Of a stretch of DNA of 29,181 nt, positions 14,813 to 23,568 are shown one piece after another; positions within the stretch are counted from its first letter, which is position 1, and the number at the start of each line of letters is the position of its first letter. The DNA is from an uncultured Phascolarctobacterium sp. (GTDB taxonomy: Bacteria; Bacillota; Negativicutes; Acidaminococcales; Acidaminococcaceae). Location: the NCBI RefSeq assembly GCF_937920985.1, contig NZ_CALDXR010000003.1, forward strand, positions 1 to 29,181, written 5' to 3'. The translations under genes and the position numbers were made by a program. The notes beneath the pieces were generated by a model. That model was not told the DNA's origin, did not search any database, and saw only the letters and a list, made by a program, of their open reading frames with translations.

Positions 14813-14838
14813 AAATCGTCGGCTGATATTTTATCAGC
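14813..14838 (-). terminator. Terminator of the aminotransferase gene
   Basis: GCTGATA (14822-14828) and TATCAGC (14832-14838) form a stem. Read on the minus strand it is followed by CGACGATTTTT. It begins 58 nt after the minus-strand gene's stop. The T-run is offset from the stem, so termination may be moderate. Confidence 0.55.
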
Positions 14839-14895
14839 TGCGTATATTATACTACATGATAAAAGAACTTGTCTAATATGGAATCAGCATAACAG

Positions 14896-16089
14896 TTATT
14901 TCGCCTTGTTCAGATTTCTGTATTTCGTTACGAAGAGGGCGATACGCTCCAGTGCCTTATGCAGGATTTCTTCACTGTAAGCATAGGAGCAACGGATATA
15001 GCCTTCGCCGCCGGCACCGAAGATATTGCCGGGGATTACGAGAACCTCCTGCTCCTCCAGCAGCTTTTCAACAAATTCCATGCTGGAAAGGCCGGTTTCC
15101 TTGATGCAGGGGAAAACATAGAAGGCGCCTTCGGGCTCATACAGCGGCAGTCCCATCTTGTGGAAGCCGTCAATCATAATCTGACGGCGGCGGCTGTATT
15201 CGGCAACCATATTGTCAACGTCCTGACGGCAGTATTTCAGTGCCGCAATCGCGCCGTACTGTGCCGTAACGTTGGGACAGAGCACAACATACTGATGCAG
15301 GATGTTCATAGCGTTGATGATTGCTGCCGGTGCCATGATATAGCCAAGACGCAGGCCGGTCATAGCGTAGGCTTTGGAGAAGCCGTTGAAAATAATGGTG
15401 CGGTCGCGGAATTCCGGGAAGGAGGTGAACATGGTGTGTGTTTTGCCGCCGTAGGTAAGATGAGCATAAAGCTCGTCGCTAATGACAATCAGGTCATGCT
15501 TCACAGCCCAGTCGCCGATAGCCTTAATCTGCTCCTTGCTCATAATAGCGCCGGTCGGGTTGTTGGGATAGCCAAGCATAATAGCCTTGGTTTTGGGCGT
15601 AACAGCCTTTTCCAAATCTTCGATAGTAGGCACAAAGCCGTTTTCCTGATAGGTTTCTACGGAAACAGGCTTGCCGCCTGCCAGAATAACGCAGGCTTTG
15701 TTGGCAACGTAGCAGGGCTCGGGAAGAATAATTTCGTCACCCGGATGCATAATTGTAGTAATAGTGGTGTACAGCGCTTCACTGACACCGACGGTTACCA
15801 TGATTTCGGTTTTGGGGTCGTATTTCACGCCGTAGTTTTTATGGATATCATCCGCAATTGCTTCGCGCAGCTCCAAAAGGCCGAGCGTAGGAGTGTAGCA
15901 GCTTTTGCCTTCGCAGATGCTGTTGATTTCAGCGTCCTTGACAGCCTGCGGAATATCAAAATCGGGTTCGCCGACGCTGAGAGGCACGATGTTGGGGTTA
16001 GCGGCCATAATATCAAGAAACTTTGCCAGACCGGAGGGAGGCAGTGCTTTAATAAAGGGAGAAACAGCAGCATCAAAATTATAGGACAT
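14896..16089 (-). CDS. Class I/II pyridoxal-phosphate aminotransferase (AspB/PatA type)
   Basis: This 397-aa fold-type I enzyme moves amino groups between an amino acid, probably aspartate or an aromatic one, and a 2-oxo acid. Visible motifs are LSVGEPDFDIP near residue 37, YTPTLGLLELREAI, YPNNPTGA (174-181), SDELYAHL around Asp205 and Tyr208, FNGFSKAYAMTGLRLGY with the PLP lysine at residue 239, and GYIRCSYA near the C-terminus with the carboxylate-binding arginine. The start at 16089 is chosen because AAAGGTGG precedes it on the minus strand and SYNFDAAVSPFIKALPPSG is the family N-terminus. A longer in-frame form from 16158 has no ribosome site. It is a single-gene unit facing away from rimP. 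Confidence 0.92.
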   Translation of the reverse strand: MSYNFDAAVSPFIKALPPSGLAKFLDIMAANPNIVPLSVGEPDFDIPQAVKDAEINSICEGKSCYTPTLGLLELREAIADDIHKNYGVKYDPKTEIMVTVGVSEALYTTITTIMHPGDEIILPEPCYVANKACVILAGGKPVSVETYQENGFVPTIEDLEKAVTPKTKAIMLGYPNNPTGAIMSKEQIKAIGDWAVKHDLIVISDELYAHLTYGGKTHTMFTSFPEFRDRTIIFNGFSKAYAMTGLRLGYIMAPAAIINAMNILHQYVVLCPNVTAQYGAIAALKYCRQDVDNMVAEYSRRRQIMIDGFHKMGLPLYEPEGAFYVFPCIKETGLSSMEFVEKLLEEQEVLVIPGNIFGAGGEGYIRCSYAYSEEILHKALERIALFVTKYRNLNKAK

Positions 16090-16179
16090 AAAAATACCAC
16101 CTTTCATAAAAAGCTTGTCGATAAAGCGCCCTTGTCCAAACTGACACTTTTTCCACAATCTCTATCTGTTTACTGTATT

Positions 16180-16208
16180 ACTGTAGCAGATATTTTTGCG
16201 ACTGACAA
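16180..16208 (-). promoter_or_regulatory. Probable promoter of the aminotransferase gene
   Basis: On the minus strand, TTGTCA (complement of 16203-16208) and TACAGT (complement of 16180-16185) are separated by 17 bp, about 90 nt before the start codon. Confidence 0.5.
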
Positions 16209-16299
16209 GGGAAAGCGCAGTGTATACATTTCACGTGGCAGATTTAGCATTTTTCTGTATAAAATTTAACATATAATAACTAGATATAGCGTAAGCTAC

Positions 16300-16328
16300 T
16301 TGCAAGACTTGTCAACAGATGCTATAAT
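16300..16328 (+). promoter_or_regulatory. Promoter of the rimP-nusA-infB block
   Basis: TTGCAA (16300-16305) and a consensus TATAAT (16323-16328) are separated by 17 bp. Transcription would begin near 16335, about 140 nt before rimP. The 16090-16477 gap holds this promoter, the divergent one for the aminotransferase, and the leader hairpin described next. Confidence 0.8.
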
Positions 16329-16357
16329 AAGGATAGCCAAAATAAGTATGACTTGTG

Positions 16358-16384
16358 AAAGAGTGGGTTTAAAGCCCGCTCTTT
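16358..16384 (+). promoter_or_regulatory. Hairpin in the rimP leader
   Basis: AAAGAGTGGG (16358-16367) pairs with CCCGCTCTTT (16375-16384) with one G-U pair. No T-run follows, so it is not a simple terminator. Comparable 'GAGTGGG..CCCACTC' hairpins precede rimP in many Firmicutes (recalled, not checked here) and may stabilise or regulate the nusA operon mRNA. Confidence 0.55.
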
Positions 16385-16477
16385 CCGCTTATTACGATGT
16401 TTCTGACGCGCAGGCGGCGGAAGCAGCTGTTAACCGCAAGGTTAATGCAGAAAGAAAAACTTAATATGGAGGTGAAA

Positions 16478-16957
16478 ATGATGCAGGCAAAAGAAGTTGA
16501 AGCACTGATTACCGCAATGGTAGAACCGCTTCTGCAGGATACCGGTCTTACGCTGGTAGATGTAGAATATGTGCGTGAAAAGGACTGGTACCTACGGATT
16601 TTTCTCGATAAGCCTGGTGGAGTAGAAATTGATGATTGCCAGATGGTCAGCGAAAAGCTGACGGAGATTCTGGATGCCGAGGATCCTATTCCCGACAAGT
16701 ATTTTCTGGAGGTTTCTTCTCCGGGCATTGATCGTCCGCTGAAGAAGGACAAGGACTTTGTAGCTGCTTATGGCACCAAGGTTGATATTATGTTCTATAC
16801 TCCGTGGGAGGGAATGAAGAATCTGACTGGTATTCTGGTAGCACATGATGACGAAGCCGTACAGGTTAAAAAGATTATTAAAGGTAAGGAATTCAAAAAT
16901 CCTGACCGCATTGAACGTAGGCTGATTGCTAATATCAGACCGCATATAGACTTTTAA
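16478..16957 (+). CDS. rimP: Ribosome maturation factor RimP
   Basis: RimP assists late assembly of the 30S subunit. The 159-aa protein shows the two-domain pattern: an N-terminal domain with LTLVDVEYVREKDWYLRIFLDKPGG and EVSSPGIDRPL (near residue 86), then a C-terminal SH3-like domain. GGAGGTG precedes the paired ATGs at 16478 and 16481; longer in-frame starts are upstream of this ribosome site and unlikely. nusA follows after 23 nt, as in most bacteria. Confidence 0.95.
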   Translation: MMQAKEVEALITAMVEPLLQDTGLTLVDVEYVREKDWYLRIFLDKPGGVEIDDCQMVSEKLTEILDAEDPIPDKYFLEVSSPGIDRPLKKDKDFVAAYGTKVDIMFYTPWEGMKNLTGILVAHDDEAVQVKKIIKGKEFKNPDRIERRLIANIRPHIDF

Positions 16958-16980
16958 TTAAGAAATAGGAGGCTTATTAA

Positions 16981-18054
16981 GTGAACGCAGATTTTATCTC
17001 AGCAATCCAGGAATTAGGAAAGGAAAAGGGTATTGACCCCGAGCTTTTGTTCCAGGCTGTTGATGACGCTTTGGTTGCTGCTTACAAGAAGAATACCGGC
17101 ACAAACCAGAATGTCCGTGTTGATATGAATAAAGAAACTGGTGAAATCCATGTATATGCACAGCGCACTGTAGTTGAGGGTGAGGCTGACGGCATTAACG
17201 AAATGTCCCTGGAGGATGCTCAGGAAATCAATCCGCATTATATGGCAGGTGACATCGTAGAGGTGGAGGTTACTCCGAAAAACTTCGGCCGTATTGCTGC
17301 CCAGAACGCTAAACAGTTTGTTGTACAGCGTATTCGTGAGGCAGAGCGCGGACAGGTTTATGAGCGCTTCCAAAGCCGTGCCAATGATATTGTTACCGGT
17401 ATTATTGAACGCATGGAAAACAAAAATGTTTATATCGATTTGGGCAAGGTTGAGGCTGTGCTGACTCCCAATGAGCAGATCCCCGGTGAAATCTACCAAT
17501 ACCATGAGCGTATGAAAACCTATATTGTTGAGGTTAAGCGCACCACCAAGGGACCGCAGATTATGGTTTCCCGCACTCATCCCGGCCTGCTGAAGCGCCT
17601 GTTTGAGCTGGAGGTTCCGGAAATCCATGATGGCGTGGTTGAAATAAAATCCGTAGCCCGCGAGCCTGGTATGCGCTCCAAGATTTCCGTATTTACTGCT
17701 GACAGCAATGTTGATCCGGTAGGTGCCTGCGTAGGCCATAAGGGCATGCGCGTGCAGACTATTGTTAACGAGCTGCGCGGTGAGAAAATTGATATTGTCA
17801 AATATAGTGAAGATCCGGCACAATACGTTGCTAATGCTCTGAGCCCGGCAAAGGTTGTGAAGACAACCGTTAACGAAGCAGACAAAATCTGCCGCGTTGT
17901 CGTACCGGATTACCAGCTGTCCCTGGCTATCGGCAAGGAAGGCCAAAATGCCCGCCTGGCTGCTAAGCTGACCGGCTGGAAGATTGATATTAAGAGCGAA
18001 ACTCAGGCTGCCGAAGAGGCTGCTGCTGAGCCTGCTCCCGTGGAAGAAGCATGA
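16981..18054 (+). CDS. nusA: Transcription termination/antitermination factor NusA
   Basis: NusA binds RNA polymerase and modulates pausing, termination and antitermination. The 357-aa protein has the N-terminal polymerase-binding domain (about 1-125), an S1 domain (about 135-200, DIVTGIIERMENKNVYIDLG), KH1 with GACVGHKGMRVQ and KH2 with AIGKEGQNARLAAKLTGWKI. It ends in a short acidic tail and lacks the C-terminal AR repeats of proteobacterial NusA, which is normal for Firmicutes. The start is GTG, supported by TAGGAGG upstream. The stop overlaps the rnpM start (ATGA). Confidence 0.97.
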   Translation: MNADFISAIQELGKEKGIDPELLFQAVDDALVAAYKKNTGTNQNVRVDMNKETGEIHVYAQRTVVEGEADGINEMSLEDAQEINPHYMAGDIVEVEVTPKNFGRIAAQNAKQFVVQRIREAERGQVYERFQSRANDIVTGIIERMENKNVYIDLGKVEAVLTPNEQIPGEIYQYHERMKTYIVEVKRTTKGPQIMVSRTHPGLLKRLFELEVPEIHDGVVEIKSVAREPGMRSKISVFTADSNVDPVGACVGHKGMRVQTIVNELRGEKIDIVKYSEDPAQYVANALSPAKVVKTTVNEADKICRVVVPDYQLSLAIGKEGQNARLAAKLTGWKIDIKSETQAAEEAAAEPAPVEEA

Positions 18055-18326
18055 TGAAGGTAAAAAAGGTTCCGCAGCGTAAATGCTTAGGCTGCAATGA
18101 AATGAAGGATAAAAAGGCTTTGCTGCGCGTTGTACGTTCGCCTGAGGGCGAGGTCAGCCTTGATCTTACCGGCAAGAAAAACGGACGTGGTGCATATGTC
18201 TGCACCGATAAGGAATGCATTACCAAGGCTGTGAAGGAAAAACGTCTGGAGCGTGCTTTGGAAAAGCCTATCGGCGAAGACGTGCTCAAGCAGCTGCTGG
18301 AGGATTTTGAACATGGCAGGCAATAA
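18051..18326 (+). CDS. rnpM: YlxR / RnpM nucleic-acid-binding protein
   Basis: This 91-aa member of the YlxR family (DUF448) has the characteristic RKCLGCNEMKDKKALLRVVR segment and GRGAYVC. In Bacillus subtilis the protein has been described as a modulator of RNase P (RnpM). Its position between nusA and ylxQ is conserved in Firmicutes. The start overlaps the nusA stop; a second ATG lies immediately after. Confidence 0.93.
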   Translation: MMKVKKVPQRKCLGCNEMKDKKALLRVVRSPEGEVSLDLTGKKNGRGAYVCTDKECITKAVKEKRLERALEKPIGEDVLKQLLEDFEHGRQ

Positions 18327-18609
18327 TGTTGCTTTTGCTTTAGGGTTGGCGCAAAAGGCCGGCAAAACCGCTTCCGGCGATGTAGCTGTGCGTGCTGCCT
18401 TAAAAAGCGGCAAGGTTAAAGTACTTGTTTTGGCACAAGATGCTGCCCCTAATTCAAAAAAGGAAATTTATTTTCTGGCAGAGATGGCAGGCGTGCAGGT
18501 CATCGAGCGTTTGACGCGCGATGAGCTGGGTTATGCAATCGGTAAAGGTCCGCGCATTGCGGTGGCAATTACTGATGCAAACTTTGCCAATATGCTGCTG
18601 AAAAAATAA
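18313..18609 (+). CDS. L7Ae/L30e-family RNA-binding protein YlxQ
   Basis: This 98-aa protein has the L7Ae-like fold pattern (ALGLAQKAGKTASGDVAVRAAL, VLVLAQDAAPNSKKEIYFLA, LGYAIGKGPRIAVAITD) that binds kink-turn RNA. The ATG at 18313 has GGAGG 9 nt upstream and overlaps the rnpM 3' end by 14 nt; a longer in-frame ORF from 18253 has no ribosome site. Its exact RNA target is unknown. Confidence 0.92.
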   Translation: MAGNNVAFALGLAQKAGKTASGDVAVRAALKSGKVKVLVLAQDAAPNSKKEIYFLAEMAGVQVIERLTRDELGYAIGKGPRIAVAITDANFANMLLKK

Positions 18610-18695
18610 TAAGGTTAAATCACAGTTGTCTGCGCCGCTTGTGTAAGCTTAGCAGATGAATCTGCTTCTTATTTATCTGGTCTGGAGGTGGATGA

Positions 18696-21254
18696 ATGGG
18701 TAATAAAAGAATATACGAGGTTGCCAAGGATTATGGCAAGCCAGTAAATGAGGTCATTGACCTACTGAAGAAAAATAATATCGAAAAAACTAATTTTAGT
18801 GCAGCTGATGACAAGGCTATGTCTGTTATCCGTAAAGCTTATGATAAAAAACCAGAACCGCCCAAACCGGCGAAGACGGAAAAACGTGATGTCAGCAAAC
18901 CGGCTGCTCCTGCGCATCCGCAGGCTACAGCTAAAAGAAACGATAACAATATGAATAGGAATAACGGACAGAGGAATATGCAACAAAATCAGCAAAATAA
19001 TCAACGCAACAACAACGCTCAAGGGCGTAATGAAAATCGTCAGGGTGGCCGCAACGAAGGCCGTCCGCAAAATCGCAACGGCCAGCAGGGCAACCGCCAA
19101 GGCGGCCAGGGTAACTATCAAGGTGGCCGTAATGAAGGTCGTCCGCAAAATCGTGGCGGCCAGCAGGGCAACCGTCAAGGTGGCCGTAATGGCCAACAAC
19201 GCCAGGGCGGTATCTTTGTAGGCCCCAAGAGCCAGCAACCCGGCCAAAGCGTACACGGCGAAAGCCGTGCACAGGTTAGCGGTGGCCGTAGCGAAGGCCG
19301 CAATGGCGGCCGCAGTGAAGGCGCTCGCGACAACCGCCAGGGCGGTCGTAATGCAGGCAAGAGCCGTAAGGACAACAAGCCGCAGATTAAGGGCAGCTAC
19401 GCTACCCGCGAAAGCCGTCCGAACCGCAGCGCCGGCCATCAGATGCCGGTAAACCGCGGCGGCAAGAAGCCCGCACCGAAGCAACAACAGGCTCCGGTAG
19501 AAATCGTTCGTCCGACCTACGTTGAAATCGGCGAATCCATTAATGTACAGGAATTTTCCAAGCTCATTAAGCGTGAAGTTAATGAAGTAATCAAGGCTCT
19601 GTTTATGCTGGGCGTAATGGTTACCATTAACCAGGATATCGATTTTGATACTGCACAGCTTATTGGCGATAACTTTGGTGTAGAGGTTGGTCAAAGAGCA
19701 CCTGAGGAGGATCCGACCGAGATTCCTGAGGTTGACGATCCGCCTGAAAAACGCGTTCCGCGTCCGCCGGTTATTACCGTTATGGGCCACGTTGACCATG
19801 GTAAAACCTCCTTACTGGACGCTATCCGTAAAACCAACGTTACCTCCCGCGAGGCTGGCGGTATTACCCAGCATATCGGTGCTTACAAGGTTAACTACCA
19901 GGGCAAGCAGATTGTCTTCCTGGATACTCCGGGCCATGAAGCCTTCACTGCTATGCGTGCCCGCGGCGCACAGGTAACTGACGTTGCTATCCTGGTTGTA
20001 GCAGCAGATGACGGTGTAATGCCGCAGACCATCGAGGCTATCAACCATGCTAAGGCTGCAAAGGTACCTATCATTGTAGCTATCAATAAAATCGACCGTC
20101 CGGGCGCAAATCCGGATCACGTTAAACAACAGTTGGCTGAGCATGAGCTTATTCCTGAGGATTGGGGCGGCGACACCATCATGGTTCCAGTTTCCGCACA
20201 TCAGAAAACCGGTATCAGTGACCTGCTGGAAATGATTCTGCTGGTTGCTGAAATGCAGGAGCTGAAGGCTAACCCGAACCTGCCTGCTCACGGCACCATC
20301 ATCGAGGCACAGCTGGATAAGGGCCGTGGCCCGGTTGCTACCGTACTGGTACAGCGCGGTACTTTGCATATCGGTGATACCATTATTGCCGGCACCTCCT
20401 ATGGTAAGGTTCGTGCAATGATCAATGACCGTGGCGAAAAGGTTAAAAAAGCTCTGCCTTCTACCCCTGTAGAGGTACTGGGCCTGAACGATGTACCGGC
20501 TGCCGGCGATATTCTGGACAGCACCGATGAAAAGACTGCCCGCGGCGTTGCCGAAAAACGTATCGCCAAGAAGAAGGAAGAGGAAATCAAGCTGAACTCC
20601 AAGGTTTCTCTGGATGACCTGTTCCAACGTATTAAAGAAGGCGAAATCAAAGAGCTGAACATCGTAGTTAAGGCTGACGTTCAGGGCACCATCGAAGCAT
20701 TGAAGGCATCCCTGGAAAAAATCAAAAATGATGAGGTTAAGGTTGCCGTTGTCCATGCAGGCGTAGGCGCTATCACCGAGTCCGACGTAATGCTGGCATC
20801 CGCTGCCAACGCACTGATTATCGGCTTTAACGTTCGTCCTGACGCTAACGCGCGTAAGGCTGCCGAAACCGAGAAGGTTGACGTACGCACCTACCGCGTT
20901 ATCTACGACGCACTCAACGACGTTGAGGCTGCTATCAAGGGTATGCTTGCTCCTAAATTCAAGGAGGTTATCCAAGGCCGCGTAGAAATCCGTCAGCTGA
21001 TTACTATTTCCAAGCTGAAGATTGCAGGCTGCTATGTAGTTGAAGGCAAGGTTACCAACAGCTCCAAGGTTCGTGTTGTCCGTGACGGCATCGTTGTTCA
21101 CGAGGGCGTTATCGAATCTCTGCGCCGCTTCAAGGACGATGTGAAGGAAGTTGCCCAAGGCTTTGAATGTGGTATTACTTTAGAGAAGTTCAGCGACCTT
21201 AAAGAGGGCGATATCTTTGAAGTATACGATATGGAAGAAATCGCAGTAGAATAG
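18696..21254 (+). CDS. infB: Translation initiation factor IF-2
   Basis: IF-2 is the GTPase that recruits initiator tRNA to the 30S subunit. The 852-aa protein starts with the small IF2-N domain (NKRIYEVAKDYGKPVNEVIDL). A long linker rich in Asn, Gln, Gly and Arg (about 60-265) includes a 26-aa tandem repeat. A second IF2-N domain follows (about 280-340), then the G domain with GHVDHGKT (364-371), DTPGHEAF (410-417) and NKID (464-467), and domains II-IV to the end. All G motifs are intact. GGAGGTGG precedes the ATG. The 86-nt gap before it holds a small stem (AGCAGA/TCTGCT, 18651-18666) followed by TCTTATTT, perhaps a weak attenuator. Confidence 0.97.
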   Translation: MGNKRIYEVAKDYGKPVNEVIDLLKKNNIEKTNFSAADDKAMSVIRKAYDKKPEPPKPAKTEKRDVSKPAAPAHPQATAKRNDNNMNRNNGQRNMQQNQQNNQRNNNAQGRNENRQGGRNEGRPQNRNGQQGNRQGGQGNYQGGRNEGRPQNRGGQQGNRQGGRNGQQRQGGIFVGPKSQQPGQSVHGESRAQVSGGRSEGRNGGRSEGARDNRQGGRNAGKSRKDNKPQIKGSYATRESRPNRSAGHQMPVNRGGKKPAPKQQQAPVEIVRPTYVEIGESINVQEFSKLIKREVNEVIKALFMLGVMVTINQDIDFDTAQLIGDNFGVEVGQRAPEEDPTEIPEVDDPPEKRVPRPPVITVMGHVDHGKTSLLDAIRKTNVTSREAGGITQHIGAYKVNYQGKQIVFLDTPGHEAFTAMRARGAQVTDVAILVVAADDGVMPQTIEAINHAKAAKVPIIVAINKIDRPGANPDHVKQQLAEHELIPEDWGGDTIMVPVSAHQKTGISDLLEMILLVAEMQELKANPNLPAHGTIIEAQLDKGRGPVATVLVQRGTLHIGDTIIAGTSYGKVRAMINDRGEKVKKALPSTPVEVLGLNDVPAAGDILDSTDEKTARGVAEKRIAKKKEEEIKLNSKVSLDDLFQRIKEGEIKELNIVVKADVQGTIEALKASLEKIKNDEVKVAVVHAGVGAITESDVMLASAANALIIGFNVRPDANARKAAETEKVDVRTYRVIYDALNDVEAAIKGMLAPKFKEVIQGRVEIRQLITISKLKIAGCYVVEGKVTNSSKVRVVRDGIVVHEGVIESLRRFKDDVKEVAQGFECGITLEKFSDLKEGDIFEVYDMEEIAVE
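19044..19199 (+). repeat. 78-bp tandem repeat in the infB linker
   Basis: Two adjacent copies start at 19044 and 19122, a period of 78 nt (26 codons). Each encodes GGRNEGRPQNR, then a Gly/Asn/Gln-rich remainder. Third-position differences between copies show the duplication is not brand new. Confidence 0.8.
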
Positions 21255-21265
21255 TCTGGCGCATA

Positions 21266-21335
21266 AGGCAGATTGCGCAGGAATGCAGGCGGGAGTAGCA
21301 ATACGCCGCCGCATTCCCTGCACCTGTTGCCTTTA
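21266..21335 (+). other. Nested hairpin between infB and rbfA
   Basis: An outer stem AAGGCA/TGCCTT encloses a long inner stem in which GCAGGAATGCAGGCGG pairs with CCGCCGCATTCCCTGC, with small bulges. Only a short T-rich tail (TTTAG) follows, so this is more likely an RNA-processing or partial-termination element than a full terminator. Confidence 0.55.
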
Positions 21336-21368
21336 GTCAGCTTATATCTATATATAGAGGAAAAGAAA

Positions 21369-21746
21369 ATGGCAAGACTTAGAGTAGAAAAAGTACAGGA
21401 GGCCATTCAGCACGAAATCAGCAAAATGCTCCTGCATGATGTCAAGGATCCGCGCATTCAGTTTGTTACCGTAACAGGCGTGGAGCTGACAGATGACATG
21501 AGCTATGCAAAGATTTTCATCAGCATGTATGGTCCCAAGGATAAACAGGATGAAACCTGGAAGGCTCTGAACAAGGCGTTAGGCTTTATGCGTACGGAAA
21601 TTGCCAAACGCATCCGTCTGCGCTTCGCGCCGACTCTGATTCTGCAGAAGGATACTTCTGCAGAATACAGTGCGCATATTCAGAGCATTTTAGATAAAAT
21701 TAAGCAGGAAGAAAAGCCTGCAGCTGAGGAAGCAGAGCATGAGTAA
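21369..21746 (+). CDS. rbfA: 30S ribosome-binding factor RbfA
   Basis: RbfA helps mature the 16S rRNA 5' end and acts in cold adaptation. The 125-aa protein matches the KH-like family: RVEKVQEAIQHEISKMLLHD, VKDPRIQFVTVTGVELTDDM, and IRLRFAPTLILQKDTSAEY. The ATG at 21369 has AGAGGAAAAG upstream; the longer in-frame reading covers the intergenic hairpin and is rejected. The C-terminus is acidic. It overlaps nrnA by 8 nt. Confidence 0.96.
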   Translation: MARLRVEKVQEAIQHEISKMLLHDVKDPRIQFVTVTGVELTDDMSYAKIFISMYGPKDKQDETWKALNKALGFMRTEIAKRIRLRFAPTLILQKDTSAEYSAHIQSILDKIKQEEKPAAEEAEHE

Positions 21747-22689
21747 GGAGCTTAGCCTGCAGGAAACAGGCGCTATGCTGCTGGCGGCAGAAAAAATTGT
21801 GCTGTGCACCCATGTAAGTCCGGATGGTGACACCCTGGGCTCCACTTTGGGACTGGCACGCTTTTTGCTGGCGCAGGGCAAGCAGGTTACTGTTTTCTGT
21901 GATGATATTATCAACAAAAGCTTTAGCTTTATTCCCGGTATAGAATTGTGTGAGCGTCCGGTAGAGGGCAGTAAGCTGCAGACGGATTTGCTGGTAGTTA
22001 TTGATGCCAGCTCCTTTGATCGCGTAGGTCTGGTGTCCGAGATTGTGGAAGCCAAAACGCTGCTGAACATCGACCACCATATTTCCAATGACCGCTTTGC
22101 TGATTATCTCTATTTGGATGCCAAGGCAGCAGCTGTAGGCGAGGTAATGTGCGATCTGTTCATGGCTATGCAATGGCCCTTTGATAAGGAAATTGCTACC
22201 TGCTTTTACACGGCAATCAGCACAGACTGCGGCTCGTTCCGCTATGCCAACACTACGCCGAAAACTATGCGTAATGCCGCCAAGCTACTGGAATACGGCG
22301 TGCAGCCTAACGAAATCAGCGACGCTTTGGACGTGCGCTCCCGTGATACGGTAGAGCTGCTGGCCAAGGTATTGCCTTCGCTGACCTTCGCTTATGAAGG
22401 CAAAATTGCTTATCTCACAATTACCAACGATTTATATGACAAGGATGTCCAGACCGACAGCTTTGTGTCCTACCCGCGCTATATTGAGGGCGTTGACGTA
22501 GCTATTATGTTCAAGGCCGTTGAGCCGGCGGTAACGCGTGTGAGCATGCGCTCCAAGAGCGTTGACGTATCCGCTGTGGCTGTAGCCTTTGGCGGCGGCG
22601 GTCATCTGCGGGCAGCAGGCTGTACGATTTATGCACCGGTAGAGGAGGCTCGCACTCAGCTGCTGGAGGCATTGGGCAAATTGGTTTAA
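21739..22689 (+). CDS. nrnA: DHH-family oligoribonuclease / pAp phosphatase NrnA
   Basis: NrnA degrades very short RNAs and dephosphorylates 3'-phosphoadenosine 5'-phosphate. The 316-aa protein has SPDGDTLGS (DGD at 29-31), LLVVIDASSFDRVG, the DHH motif in NIDHHISND (111-114 for IDHH), and the DHHA1 signature GGGGHLRAAG (285-294). All metal-binding residues expected for the family appear to be present. Its position between rbfA and truB is conserved in Firmicutes. Confidence 0.94.
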   Translation: MSKELSLQETGAMLLAAEKIVLCTHVSPDGDTLGSTLGLARFLLAQGKQVTVFCDDIINKSFSFIPGIELCERPVEGSKLQTDLLVVIDASSFDRVGLVSEIVEAKTLLNIDHHISNDRFADYLYLDAKAAAVGEVMCDLFMAMQWPFDKEIATCFYTAISTDCGSFRYANTTPKTMRNAAKLLEYGVQPNEISDALDVRSRDTVELLAKVLPSLTFAYEGKIAYLTITNDLYDKDVQTDSFVSYPRYIEGVDVAIMFKAVEPAVTRVSMRSKSVDVSAVAVAFGGGGHLRAAGCTIYAPVEEARTQLLEALGKLV

Positions 22690-22690
22690 T

Positions 22691-23566
22691 ATGGACGCAA
22701 TTTTTAATGTATTAAAACCACCACAGATGACATCACATGATGTTATCGGCTTTTTGCGGCGCGTGCTTAACACAAAGAAAATCGGACATGGGGGAACTCT
22801 TGACCCTGACGCGGCAGGAGTTCTTCCTGTTTTTGCGGGCAGTGCAACCCGTTTGTTGGAATTTGCCGTAGAAGGCCGCAAGGAATATATTGCTGAATTT
22901 ACGCTGGGAGCGCAGACCGTTACCGGCGATGACAGCGGTGAGGTTGTCAAAACGATGATTGTGCCTGCGTTCGGAAAGGCAGAGCTGGAAGCTGTACTTG
23001 CACGTTTTACGGGTAAGCAAATGCAGCTGCCGCCGATGTATTCGGCCATCAAAATCAACGGCAAAAAGCTGTATCAGATGGCTCGTCAGGGCGTAGAGGT
23101 AGAACGCACCGCACGTCCCATCGAGGTCTATAAGCTGGAGCTTCTGTATTATACGGCAACGAGCTTTACCGTGCGTGTGGCCTGCTCCAAGGGCACCTAT
23201 ATCCGCGTTTTGGGCGAGGACCTGGCGACAGCGTTGGGAACCTGCGGTACGATGAGCTTTTTGCTGCGCACCCAGGTGGGAGCCTACACAATTGACAAGG
23301 CCTGCACGCTGCAGGAAATCGCGGAGAATCCCGAAGCCTGTGCCGCAGAGCCGCTGACTGCTGTTGCCGAGCTGCCCAAGCTCAAGGTGAACGCCCGTCA
23401 GGCGGCGCGCATTACTAATGGTGTACGCACCACGGTGGCGCAGACTGCCGACGGCAGATACGTACTGCTGGGGCCGGGGGATGAATTCTTAGGCATCGTC
23501 CGCTGTGAGCAGGAGCGTCTGCAGGCAGAAAAAATCTTAGAGCATTACCCGATGCCAGAGGAATAA
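22691..23566 (+). CDS. truB: tRNA pseudouridine(55) synthase TruB
   Basis: TruB makes pseudouridine 55 in the T-loop of tRNAs. The 291-aa protein begins NVLKPPQMTSHDVIGFLRR and has GHGGTLDPDAAGVLPV with the catalytic aspartate at residue 38 (LDP). YSAIKINGKKLYQMAR and CSKGTYIRVLGEDLA are also family blocks. The C-terminal region (about 240-291) resembles a small PUA-like domain. One base separates it from nrnA, and ribF starts 2 nt after its stop. Confidence 0.96.
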   Translation: MDAIFNVLKPPQMTSHDVIGFLRRVLNTKKIGHGGTLDPDAAGVLPVFAGSATRLLEFAVEGRKEYIAEFTLGAQTVTGDDSGEVVKTMIVPAFGKAELEAVLARFTGKQMQLPPMYSAIKINGKKLYQMARQGVEVERTARPIEVYKLELLYYTATSFTVRVACSKGTYIRVLGEDLATALGTCGTMSFLLRTQVGAYTIDKACTLQEIAENPEACAAEPLTAVAELPKLKVNARQAARITNGVRTTVAQTADGRYVLLGPGDEFLGIVRCEQERLQAEKILEHYPMPEE

Positions 23567-23568
23567 GC

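Noticed and set aside
14959..16269. Long plus-strand ORF (436 aa)
   Set aside because: It is antisense to the aminotransferase, which has a complete set of PLP-enzyme motifs and its own start site.
19812..21158. Long minus-strand ORF (448 aa)
   Set aside because: It is antisense to the G domain and C-terminal domains of infB, with no ribosome site or recognisable motif.
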